49,881 nucleotides of DNA from contig NMRA01000327.1 of assembly GCA_002633005.1 (NCBI GenBank), forward strand, positions 19,037 through 68,917. The letters run 5' to 3'. Source of the DNA: Phoronis australis (lineage: Eukaryota; Phoronida; Phoronidae). The notes under the pieces were generated by a model. That model was not told where the DNA came from and did no database searches. It saw nothing but the letters and a program-made list of their open reading frames with translations. The position numbers and the translations under genes were made by a program. Each line of letters opens with the position of its first letter. The stretch's first letter is position 1. Positions 13,401-25,400 of this stretch are shown in pieces.

Positions 13401-16400
13401 GAATTTTGTTTGACCATTTCTGGTGTATTCTGTACAGACTGTTCACTAAAAAATCTCTTCATCTCGGTAGGTATAGTGTCTTACAGACTACTGTTTGACC
13501 ATAGTATAAGCTAATCACATGTGTGTGGTAATGAAAATGACCCAGAATTCCCTTTCTCTTGTGCAGTGATAATTTCCTGTTCTTCCAGAGCCTGTTGTGG
13601 AGATGGGTTCAGTTTGTTCTCCAGTGACAATGGCATAGTGATGACCTGTGGTGATGGCACAAAGGGGTGCTTGGGTCATGGTGACTGGTGTTCTACTGCC
13701 AGACCTAGACTGATTGAGGCATTATTGAGGTATGTGTAGGTACAAAGAGCTGCTTGGGTCATGTGACTGGTGTTCAACTGTCAGTGTTCAACTACCTGAC
13801 GTGTTCAACTGTCAGTGTTCAACTGTCAGTGTTCAACTGTCAGTGTTCAACTGTCAGTGTTCAACTGTCAGTGTTCAACTGTCAGTGTTCAACTACCAGT
13901 GTTCAACTGCTAGACCTAGACTGGTTGAGGCATTGAAGACATGTGTTGGTCTAATGAGTCACCTGTTCCTTGAAAGTGATCATATTCACAATACTGTTAC
14001 CTGAGTTCTGAACGAAGTATAAAAGTTTGGACAAAATGACAGAATGATATTTTACAATTGGCTTTTGTTGAAGATGGGACTTGATCAATTGTAAAAAATT
14101 GTATTTTAAGTTGAATTTTGAGCAAAATATGGTTTATTTTATTGATTGTCTAGAGTGTTAAGAAAAACCATTAACTGAAAACATATACATGTTTAGTCTT
14201 TGTTCATTTCTTGTTGTGTAATGGTTTATTTTTAGCCTATATTTTGCTTCATTTGGCAATTTGGTATTTTCCACAAAAAGTCAACAGTTTTACTTTTGCG
14301 TTCTGCACACTTGGCTATGTCAAGGTGGCTGAATTCATTAGTACCCGTTAATCATTGCAGTGTTGATGTCTCAGCTGTGGACTGTGGAAAGGAACATGTT
14401 GTCATCGTGGGTAGTCAGGGACAGGTGTATTCTTGGGGACAAGGTGCTGCCGGGCGACTGGGGCATGGAAATGAGGAAGACTGGTGAGTGGGGGAGAAGT
14501 TGGTTCAAATTCCACTAGGTGGTACTGCTGTAGTCTGGAGTAAAGTGTCTGTTCTCTGTTTGTATGATAAGTGTGACTCCTGCCTCAGAACACATGAAAG
14601 TTATAGCTTGGGAAGCCCTCTTTAAAAATCTCTTCAGCAATAGGAAGGCAATTTTGGAATTTAATACAGAAAGTTGTTGTTCCTAATTTTACCAGGTAAC
14701 GTTATTGCCTGGTTGTAATTCTTTGATTGCTTCTGTGGCATATATTTATCGTCACAACTAATTCTAGGTTACTGTTCACACTTCTTGTGTTTATTGTTAT
14801 CCCTGTGTGGCTTTAAATTATTTGTATCAAATTTAGATTTGTGAAGACCATCATGTTTCAAAAATCTTACAATAGGTAGAAACTTTGCCATCTGATTTTT
14901 AGCCAAGAGCTCTTTTTCAGTGTATTTTTGTTCTAAGGCACTGCTCGTTTTTTGTCCTGCTTGATGTGTTGAGAATTATGGATAGTGGCATTTGTGGTTA
15001 AATTTGATATTGTATTGCCTTGTCATCAGCTGTGAACCCAAGGAGGTGGTAATATCAGAACCAGTGAAGATCCGTGATGTGTGTTGTGGTGATGATGGTA
15101 CTATGGTACTAACTGATGTGGGCAGCTTGCTGGCCTTTGGCAGTAACCAAGACAACAAGCTGGGACTAAACCACAGGCAAGGGTTCCTTATGGCCATGAA
15201 GAATATCTTCAACAAGGTAACACTTGCTGACTTTCATTTACCTTTTTACAGTATTTCAACATGTAACTATGCTTAGTGAGTTGTGAAATACTCAATTATG
15301 TAATTGCANATATTTTAAAACAAAATAGTCAAAGATGACTGTCTAATTTATTAAATTTTTCATCTTGACAGTTTAGGAAATATGGACATTTTTCACCTCC
15401 ACAGTTTCTGAAATAAAGATGTTTTTCATCTTTACTACCTCTGAAATAAGGACACTTTTCATTTTTGACAGCCTCTGAAATAGACATTTTTCATCTTAGC
15501 CACTTTTGAAATAAAGCATTTTCCAACTAGAACAACCGTAACATCTCCTTGACCTAAAAAGTTCAATTGAATGTCACATTTCTTGCAAACATTTTAAGTC
15601 TTGTCAGCACGTCATCTGTTGGCCACATCACATGACCTAATGAATATAAGTCTGAAAAGATTTCTGCCCCGCATCAGGACGTGATGTGGCCAACAGATGG
15701 CGTGCAACATAGATCTTCAATGCCATATTGAGATTGACATATTCATGTCACATTTCTTAGTTTTGTAAGTGTGATGTTTTCTTAAACAAATGAGTAAAAT
15801 AAATTATCCATTGACTAATAGAAGACCAGAATATTGTCATCACAATACAATCACAGTACAGATGGGTTTATTTTCTGGCTCTGATTTACAATAAGTTCTG
15901 ACTGTTAGATACCAATTTTGACTAGACTTTCATTTGTGTGGTAATTTATGAAACAATCCGTGAAACCTCTTAATCTCATATCATTAGTAAAATATTTTAA
16001 TGTTTGCAATATATGTCAATACTTTGAGGAAGCTTGAAACAATGACAGTAAATTTCTTATTATTTCTGGAATCTGTGCAAATGAAAAAGTGTACTCATAA
16101 GTATATAAAAAGAGTAAAGGGGAGAGAGAAACTATACTGGATACATCACTTTGCATTTTGGTCCAGGAACCCTGAGATGATCCTATTGCCACATAATCTG
16201 GTGGTTTTTGCCTTTGACTGTTGAGAAGTTAGAATAAGAGTGCAATAACACTCACTATTTGCTAACTAAAGATAATTTGATGTTTCTTGATGCACGCAAT
16301 ACATGTTTACATTTTAGAATGAGGTGGAGGGAGCCAAGTCTCCTTGTGTTGTGCGTGCTATGGCCCGCCACTGTGTCACTTCCATCTCCATGGCATCCAC

Positions 16401-19400
16401 GCACAGTGCCGTGCTCGTGGAGTCTGGTCACGTGTACACATTTGGACGGAACACGGAGGGACAGCTGGGCACAGGCAATAACAAAGCTCAGAATGCACCG
16501 ATAGAGGTGAAGACTCTCAGTGATAAAATAGTGTTGGTAAGTGTGCAAGCAATCTCATCAAACTGTTTATAGAAACCGAGTAAGTTGTTATGATTTAATG
16601 TAATTGAAAGCTAGTCATAATACTTCTGTAATCAATTCTTCATGTTTAATGCTGCTTTGTTTTGAAAATTAATGAACTTGACTTTTAAAGTTATCATGTT
16701 AACACTGAAATTTTAATCCAAATCCATCTAACTATGTGTGACATGTGTCTTTCAAGAGAGTTCAGTGTACTGACACATTCACTGTAGTCAGCACTAAAGA
16801 GGGTGAGCTCATGTTCTGGGGCACCTTGTACAAATCTCACACGACCAACAGTGCCACTGACGATTCTCACAAGACCTCGGACACCTCTGCACAGAGTGCC
16901 CCTGTTCAGCATGTCCAACAACGCTCCAGCACGTCCAGTATTAGTAGTCTCAATAACAGTGGCGGTCACAAGGAAAAGCCGGGTTCAGCCAGCAGCACAT
17001 CAAGACAGTCCAGTAAGTGTCAAGTCCTTCCAATCAGTCCTTGTTTGGCCAGTGGTTTTGCTTGAACCATCTTTGTTGCTGTCAGCCAGAATGTAGTTTT
17101 TGCGAACATCAAATATGACAAGGGAGATCATCGGTAATGTGTGGAAACTGTGTACCTTTTGTTGCAGGTACAATTGAGTGGGATTAATGGAATGTTTGGA
17201 GGTCTGAGAAATCTCATCCATAGCCTACCATTCAACAAGCTTCACGTTCTGACAGTCTGTTGTATTCTTTAGGTCAGGCTTTGAACAAATTGTTGGTAAA
17301 CATGGATCATAAAAGTCACGATGATTTTTAACACACATATGCATCACCACTTTATAGTTTTAATGCTTACCAAAATCTTTTTAATGAGATGTATCCATAT
17401 TTTACTAGATTCTGTGTCAGTATGTTATCTTCCTTTTCTTGTGTCTGGCTACATCATATTTGTGCGGTGTGCACTGTCTTGTGTGACACTTGCTCATTAT
17501 TACATTATTGTATTATCATGTCTCCACAGACTTTATGCCCGAGATGCAGAATGAGACAGTGACTGGTGAGCACAGAGTGCATGACCGACAGGCCAGTGTG
17601 GACAGTAATGTAAGCTCAGCATCTGGTGGTGCCTTGGACACCAGTCAGTCATCCAAGTATCATGGCTTCAGGCCTTCAAGTAAGTGAACTTCACATTGGT
17701 CTGTAGCATGTGTCTCCTAATCACATGACAGGGTAAATTTGATTTTTTGTTGTTAGTAGTTCTGCTGTGTTTGATTAGTGCAATGTTAATTCATAGGGAT
17801 TCTGTGAATAGACCTATGGCCAGGATTTTGAGTGACAGCTTAACTGACCAATCAGAAAGCAGAATTCTTGACACACCTTCATTTCCAAGCTGCCATTTTA
17901 CTTGACAAACATCTTGTTGTCGGATAAAATTTTTTCTTGTTTGTCGACTTTTGGAAGGGGTCGGAGCTTGCGATAGGTCAGTTGCTCCATTATGATAAAA
18001 ACTTGCTCCACCAGTGATATCAAACACAGTCTTCATGTCTTTGTTATCGAAGGAGGGGGGCATTTTCCAAGTCAAATTGACCTGTCAGACAGTCTGTTCC
18101 ATTTAATTTGATTAAAATGAACCTGCTGCTTTCTCATGAGTTCGCTTCATTTCCAAAAAAGGGCCTAATAGTATTTGAATCTTTATCTGGCAGGTTGTTT
18201 TGTCATTAAATACGTTTTGTTGTTAGTTAGCTTTCAATTTGTTACATCATTCCGAGCACAGTCTGAGTAAAAATAACAATACTAGATATTATGAAATTAA
18301 GCATAGGTTCCAGATTCAATGATAAAGACTACATGGTAAGTCCAAAAGCAGTTAATAGTAGCAGGCTGGTGTACATTATTACACACTAAATGCAGTGTTC
18401 AGACACCATACAGAACTGGAGTACACACTCAGACTCTATACAGAACTAGAGTACACGAAGACCATATAGAATTGCAGTACATAGACACCATGCAGAACTG
18501 GAGTACACACTCAGACTCTATACAGAACTAGAGTACACAAAGACCATATAGAATTGCAGTACATAGACACCACATAGAAGTGGAGTACACAGACGCCATG
18601 TAGAACTGGAATATAGACAGATTCCATTACGGAAACAGCCGAATTCCTGGGAAGCGCCATATTGAGGTCACGTCATTACAGGCATGTCATACTAAACGCT
18701 GTAGTCAGGCAAATGTCAGTAGTCTGTCTATAAAACAAGCCTTCTGAGTTGGTGTGCCTGCTTGTGTTTTGTATTTGGTAGCAGATCAGCTGATTTGAAA
18801 TCATTGATAGGGAATGAAACCTAAAGTCAGTACAAATCACACAATACTGCAAAGTATATGGTTGCAATTGCACCAAAAATGGGTACACCATGTACGTATC
18901 TAAAGCATTTGGGGGGCAGGTGTAGTGACAAATACATTGTTCAAAAATCTGGATTTCTGGAATACCTTTTACCCAAAGACACAGTTAAGACAGATAGAGG
19001 TTTTACTATTGGTGAACTCCTGTTTCCAAGACGAGTTAAGTTAAACATACCAGCTTTCACCAAAGGCAAGTCACACCTTAGTCAAAAAGATCCGACAAAA
19101 AACACAGCGCATTTCCACAGTAAGAATCCATATGGAGCGAGCAATATGGAGACTTAAAAGTTTTCAAAATTTTGAGTACCAGTATTCCAGTGTAAAGCAC
19201 AGAATCAGTGGATAACTACTTGATTTTCTGTGCTGGGCTTGTGAACCTACGTGCTGATCTGATCAGAGATCAAAATTTGTAAGACATGGACTAACTTCCA
19301 GAATTTTTATGTTGCCCATTCCAAGTGGTAACATGTACCGTTTCAATAAATATCTGAAAGTAAAATGTAAGCAATCGTGCAACAGTTTGCTCAACAAAGC

Positions 19401-22400
19401 TTTCACTGTGTAGCACATCTACGTCATAATAAAGTCATTGTCACGAACTTTAAAATTAGCGCGCACGTAAATAATTAAAGTTGGTGCTTCTGTTTTGGCC
19501 TATAACAAATGTGATCAAAGTCATTGTCAGTTGTGTACAGAACTAGTTTTTCCAGTACAAAACATGGTCGTTGATACTATTTTTTAAATGGACTGTTTGA
19601 TATGGGTATCACCAGGACAGTAATGCGGTGCAACTGAACTAAGTGACTCACGAAAACAATCTTAAGACCAGTTCCTAAGATTGTTTTCGTGAGTCACTAA
19701 GTTCAACTAATGGAAATCATAAGAAATTCATCACAATGTTGCAATATTAGGAAATGGTTATTTGGCCCTGGGATGTTTCTGTGAACACTGTGTCATCCTG
19801 TCTAGAACATGTGTGGATAGATTCCAGGGGACAGTTCAGTCTCAAGAAAGTAAACAAATCATAACAGTACATGACCAACGCTGGAGGAGATCCATTTGAA
19901 ATAATTAAAACCCAAGTTAGAATAATAAACAAACAACAAATTCATGTCAGATCACATATTTAATAAAACAGACCTTATACAACCCAGGAATACGACTTTG
20001 AATAGCTCACTACCATGCTGAACAGCTGTGCTGTTTTTGTTTTTAGCATTCCTGTAGTGGCTGACTTCGGTATGCGAAGCCTGTGGCTGTTTTGTAAAGT
20101 ATAGTATGAAGTTACACAATCTCTGTCTTTATAGACACTACATAGAACTGGAGTACACAGACACCGCATAGAACTGTTAGTATCCAGACATCTTATAGAA
20201 CTGTTTAATTGCAGGCAGCACTCCTAGACGTCCAAAGAGTTCTGAGGGTGGTAAAGATGATGGCGAGATACAGTTCTTCAAACCAAACACTTTGTTGATG
20301 TAAGTTTCTTTTAGTTCCAAAACCAAAAGTTATTTGTCAAAGGCAGATGTGTAACCGACACATCTTTGTATTAGGCTAGTGTTCAGAATGCACTAAGTTG
20401 ATTGTAATGTGTTATAAGCTATTAATCATTTCCAGATTGGTGTTTTTTGATGGATGTCAGCTGAGTATGTTTTGTTTGTATTCTTATCCATCTATGTGGA
20501 CATAGTCCAGCTGTGCAAAAACTAGAAGCCTGAACTATGCATATTTCTGAAGTCTACTTGTTTTGTTCTAATATTATTCAAATTCAAAACCCAAGTTCCA
20601 TAATGATTGCAGATGTATGTATGTTACAACATAAAAAGTTATGCAAGACATGCACTCAGGCTGTGAACGTGTCATATCTGTGAGATCTCTGTGGTCTAGT
20701 GTACTCAGGCTGTGAACATGTCACATTTGAGGTCTCTGTAGTCTAGGGTCTGTACAATATCACCAGACGCGTTCTTGTTGTTGACAGGATGGAGAAGGTT
20801 CAGGGAGAGGAGTCAATATCTCTGTCCAGTTTCTACTGCCACGGGACACATATCTTTGTACAGGTGGAGACGACCGCGCCCTTTGCCCCACCGCGCAGAC
20901 GAAGGAGTAGGAGAAAAGCATTCAGCAAGTAAGCAGGGGAGTGCGTGGTGACTGACTTCATTGTAAGTAGGGGGGTGACTGACTTGGCTGTGGGTGAGGG
21001 GTGACTGACATCATTGTAAGTAGGGGATGACTGACTTAGGTGTAAACAGACACTGGGTTTGTGTATTTTATGTGGTATGCTCCTTCCCCTTCCTGGAATG
21101 TTTGATTGTATTTTTATGAAAATATAGCCAAACCCCCCTTCATTTTCTGTACATCTTATCTAATGGGATTGTGTTTCATTACGAAGACTGCGCTCTAGGT
21201 TGAGCATGAATCAGATAGTTTTGATTTCTTACAGAAGTCAAAATGGGAGCCAGTTGGAAATACCCACTGCACCAACCAAGCTGAACTCGGCATCCAGTCG
21301 TGACGCTGGCAGTGAATACTCGTCAGATACGTCAGAGCTGGATACGTATGGAACTGTGAGTTGTTAGCAATAGTCTTACACTCTGATCTGTTAGCTGCAG
21401 TCTCCATGTTGGATTGGAATAATGTCAGTATGCTGTCAAAGGCAGTTCTTGTGGTTGCTGTGACATCTCAGAGTCATGTTTAGATTCTTTGTTTGAATAA
21501 TGTGCTTTGCTTGAAAATTGCTCAACAATTTTCAGTTGTGGAAGAACTACTTTTAATTTAAGATGATCATATGAAGTGTCTGTACCAGAAGTCTCTAATT
21601 CATGAATTCAGTTTTTGTTAAGAATGAAATTAAATATCAAATACCGTATAGTTTATGTCACATTTTAGGCTGACTCTTAAGTATTGCTTTCATTTTTGAA
21701 ACCATTGGCAGGAATACTAGAATCTAGGATCAATTGTTCATGCTTGGTTTTCTTTTCTGAAGATTCCAGCTTGGATCCAGCAGGAATTGTCTGCGGCGAA
21801 GGGGAGTCATGAACAGCCAATTGATGACGTCGATGGTCAGTCATCTGAGGAGGCAGAAGATGGTGCCACTAGACTGAATGAGTCATTCTCCAGTATTCAA
21901 CTCAACAGGGACCTCAAGAGGGTGGGACAAAAAGCAAAGCCAAAAATTAAAAAGGTAAATAATTTTAGTTGGCATACCTCTGTATGTAATTTTTATAATA
22001 AACTGAACAAAGATGAAAGAGACGATGTGAAAGTGATTGTTTTAGCATTTCTAGTCTGCTGTCGTCATTATTTTGTCCAAATGTTGACATTTGCTGATCC
22101 TCTTTTTCTTTACATGTTTCAAAAGTTGACAATGAATTACAAGATATCTCTCAATTCCACTCTCATTTGTTTGTTACTAGGCTTTACCACTCACATCAGA
22201 GAGTGGTGTTGAGTGCACTCCAGTTGAGGACCTGTCCAGTAGTAGCTTGGACAGTGAGATTGAGGAAATGTAAGTAGTCTGCTGTTAATGGCTTCATTTG
22301 TTGTTCACATTTATTGTCAGTTAAAATCTATTGTTTTGTAGATATTTAGCTAAGTACATAGACTTGTCGGTGATGTTCTACATAAAGTTAATAAAGTCAG

Positions 22401-25400
22401 AGTCCTAGTGTTGACTCAAAACCTAGATCTTTGGTGTAAATTAGCAGAGTCTCTTACCATACAATGTCGCTAACAATACATCAGTTCTGTTAAGTATTGC
22501 TAACAATACCTCAACACTGTTTCATACAAACATTGTTTTTATTAATATGCCAGAATTGTCCCAAAGAAGAGTGAAGAAGCACCAAATAAAAAACTGACCA
22601 CGATCCCAGCGGGCAGGAAGTTGACTGGCGCGTCACCATATAAGTCAAAGGTCATGCTTGGGGGAGGACAAACTCAAAAACCTCTGAACAGACTGCGGGC
22701 TCAGAACAAGGGGAGAGGCAGAGGGTGTGTAGTTTGTATCATAAATAGTATAGCTCATTCTTTGTGAAGAACTGTACTGTACTGTTCACAAATATTTTGT
22801 CGAATGAATAGTAATGAGGCATCATTGGCCAACTCGATGATGGTATGGAGTGACCAACAGCCCGGAAAAGAACTGATTGCACTTCAGATGTCCGGAGGTG
22901 TTCCCCAGCCAGCATGAAGATATATTCTGAAGCAGTCCGTCTGGCATGAGTTTTTTCTGTGCATGAATATTTGACAATGTGGATTATTTCTAATTTCCTG
23001 TTGAAGAGTCAATGTTTTCATTCACTAAGTTAACAGTTTTGTAAGAATCAGTGAATCTTATTTAGTGTAATATATTCATGTGAAATACCACGTTGACGTA
23101 AAAGAGCCAAATGAAGAAAGAAACTCCTGTGATAAAATGTCAATTTTGAAATTGATTGCCATGAAACGTTTCTGTTGAAACTTATTCTTTCAATGTTAGG
23201 TGTTGTTTTATTATACCCTTACTACAGTAAAATCTCATAAATTTAGGATTTAAAGCAGACAAGTGAAATATTATTGTATTTTCCAATTTTGTTCATAAGA
23301 TGTAGCATCAAATTAATGGTTTTCTGTATTCACTTTGTGTACCATAGCTACCACAATGTCAAGTTAAGCTATTCATTCTTTTTGTCCAAAGTTGGTGAGA
23401 TTGTATCACATTTGTCACGGCCGATTAGTGGGAATTGTTTTTCTAATGTTGCACATTTTGTGTTCACTGCTTGCTTCCTGTTGCAGCACTGAGCAGGTCC
23501 AATCAAACTCTAGAGAGTCTGACTCACCCGTCCCTCGAGGGTTACTTTCAGAGGTGACCCACAGGAGGAGAGAAGATGCCATTCAGGTAGACGGCGATGT
23601 TGCTTGTAATATGGAAGCTAATCTCGCTCTAAATCTTGCAATGTCTTCACCAGATGAAAAACTGAGAAGGGAATTCAAAGAAGACAAGATAGGGAGAAAG
23701 ATTTTTAAAAAAAATGAATTCTTAATGCAGTGACCTTTTTCATTATGTTCAGTCATTCTCATACAAGTTGCATTACTGTTTGTTTTTTTGTCTCGTTTGC
23801 TTGTGGTTCTGAGTACACAGTTATGTTAAATGAACTCCCAATGTCTCTGTTGTCATGCACTTTTTGTTGAAATTGGTTGAAAAATTAGTGCATTTAGTTC
23901 TTTAAGTAAATTCTAATGTTATAATTCCCTTGACAAGTCACACACTTCGTAAATATTTTCTAGTGTTGTAGCATTTTCACAATTTTGTTGTTAATCTCTC
24001 AGTCCTTTTCCTCAGCTGTTCGCCATAACATTACAGTAACTATAATTGTACATTTTTGTTCGCATGTTCATTAGGTGTTTATTTTTTAGTTCAGAGCTCT
24101 AGTTGCAGAAGCTGATGCATTACTGATTTACTCACTTTGTTGTTTGTCTGGCATTTCAGCAAGAGCTGGAGAGGTTAAAAGCTGAGAAGGCAGAAGCTGA
24201 TCAGAAAATCAAAGACATGCAGCGCCAGCAACAACAGCAGGCTGAAATCATTAGGAGGGATGCAGAGATTAAAGCCAAGGTTAGGTGGTCATGGTGATCT
24301 CCTTGATAATCTTCATTTTGTTTGTTCAGCCTGAATGTCTACTTAAAGGAATGAGCCAAAAGTAATGGGACAGAATGTCCCAGAATTCCCTATTGTGAAA
24401 GCTTCCTGCCATTGTGTCCGTGCATCATGACCAACAATAAAAGGGGGGATTTAACGGAATGTTTACAAGTTGGAGATGTTTGTTATGTAGCAAGTCTCTG
24501 CTAATCGTTTTTGCTGTTTTATGTTTGGTGTGTGTTTCAGGTTATTGTATTTCAGTGGCATAATACACTTGATAACTCATATGACCAATTGTTGTATTTG
24601 TTTTAGGAAAGAGAACAACAGTTGGAGAAGGAAGTACTACAATTGAGAACTGAGCTGTTACAGCAAAGTAACAAGATGCAGGATAACTACAATGTTGTCA
24701 TTGACCTGCAGGTAAATACTAGTAAGGTCGAACATGTCATTGACCTGCAGGTAAATACCAGTCAGGTGGAACATGTCATTGACCTGCAAGTTCATACTGG
24801 TCAAATAGGCCAAGTGGAACCTTGGGTTGGTATTCGCCTTAAGTCAAGTTGGTGAAATGAATATATATATATATATATATATTAGTAGTTTCTGATTTAC
24901 TTCATATGTAAGATTTACTGTAAGGATTGAATGTTTTATAAAGTACTTGACAGTCAAAAATTTTTTTTGTTAATTGAGCTCACCATATGCATTGTTTCCT
25001 TTCTAATTTTTACTTTTGTCTAATAAATGAAATTGCGTAAAGAGATGTTATCGATTTCATGTCCAGAAATGCATTTTTGGGATTGTTGGATGAAGCAGAC
25101 TTCTTGGTTATTAGCATTGACCAGAGCATTGACCATAACCTTAAAACAACAACAAAATCCGTACGGTTGTGTTTTCGTGATTTTATTACAAATTGCCAAT
25201 TCTCATCGTTGTCTGCCAGACATTCATTGAAATCAAGGCAGGTGAGTGTAATAGTTACTGTTAACTATTGAGTCAGGTTTAAATCGACTCGTGGACTGTG
25301 GCCACAGAATTTGCAGTTTCGATTTCACGCTAAGGCTGATCTCTGTTGATAAGGTCCTTTTTATGAGTAGAAAATTACTGTATTGAATTTAACTGGACTT

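Larger units (their letters stand above)
13006..16840 (+). other. NEK9: RCC1-type beta-propeller repeats (exons 13-18)
   Basis: Residues about 556-850 contain successive RCC1 blades. Recognisable cores are [16 protein letters not shown] (exon 13), [16 protein letters not shown] (exon 14), [16 protein letters not shown] (exon 15), [15 protein letters not shown] (exon 16), [16 protein letters not shown] (exon 17) and a degraded [10 protein letters not shown] (exon 18). In Nek9 this propeller binds and restrains the kinase domain. Blades coincide closely with exons, so skipping or duplicating one exon would roughly remove or add a blade. Part of exon 14 is in fact duplicated in the next intron (see findings). 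Confidence 0.93.
18620..20129 (+). mobile_element. Insertion carrying a DDE transposase relic (DDE_Tnp_4, IS5/Harbinger-like)
   Basis: About 1.5 kb splits a minisatellite that continues on both sides. TATAGACA lies at both junctions (18612-18619 and 20130-20137), but it resembles the array itself, so it need not be a target duplication. TTACGGAAACAGCC near the left end and its near match in reverse complement near the right end (about 20083-20098) may be remnants of TIRs. The transposase fragment is listed separately. A 29-bp-arm hairpin lies inside at 19636-19704. Confidence 0.6.
16841..23586 (+). other. NEK9: Long Ser-rich and basic linker of the Nek9 protein (exons 18-26)
   Basis: About 410 residues between the propeller and the coiled coil are mostly low-complexity and probably disordered. 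Exons 18 and 19 are Ser/Thr/Gln-rich ([17 protein letters not shown]). Exon 21 contains a basic stretch ([14 protein letters not shown]) that could act as a nuclear-localisation or phosphoregulated segment. Exons 22-24 are acidic and Ser-rich ([24 protein letters not shown]). Exon 25 carries [13 protein letters not shown], which has a TQ core faintly like a dynein light chain (LC8) motif; vertebrate Nek9 binds LC8 through such a motif, but this match is weak. The segment is longer than in human NEK9. Confidence 0.7.

Noticed and set aside
23587-23733. Continuation of exon 26 to a stop after NEFLMQ
   Set aside because: Reading through the CAG/GTAGAC donor gives an open tail, but splicing at 23586 joins exon 27 exactly in phase with the expected coiled coil.
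25067-25242. Possible cassette exon between Nek9 exons 28 and 29 ([16 protein letters not shown])
   Set aside because: It has a good donor, but its start needs phase 2 while exon 28 ends in phase 0, and its 176 nt would break the frame.
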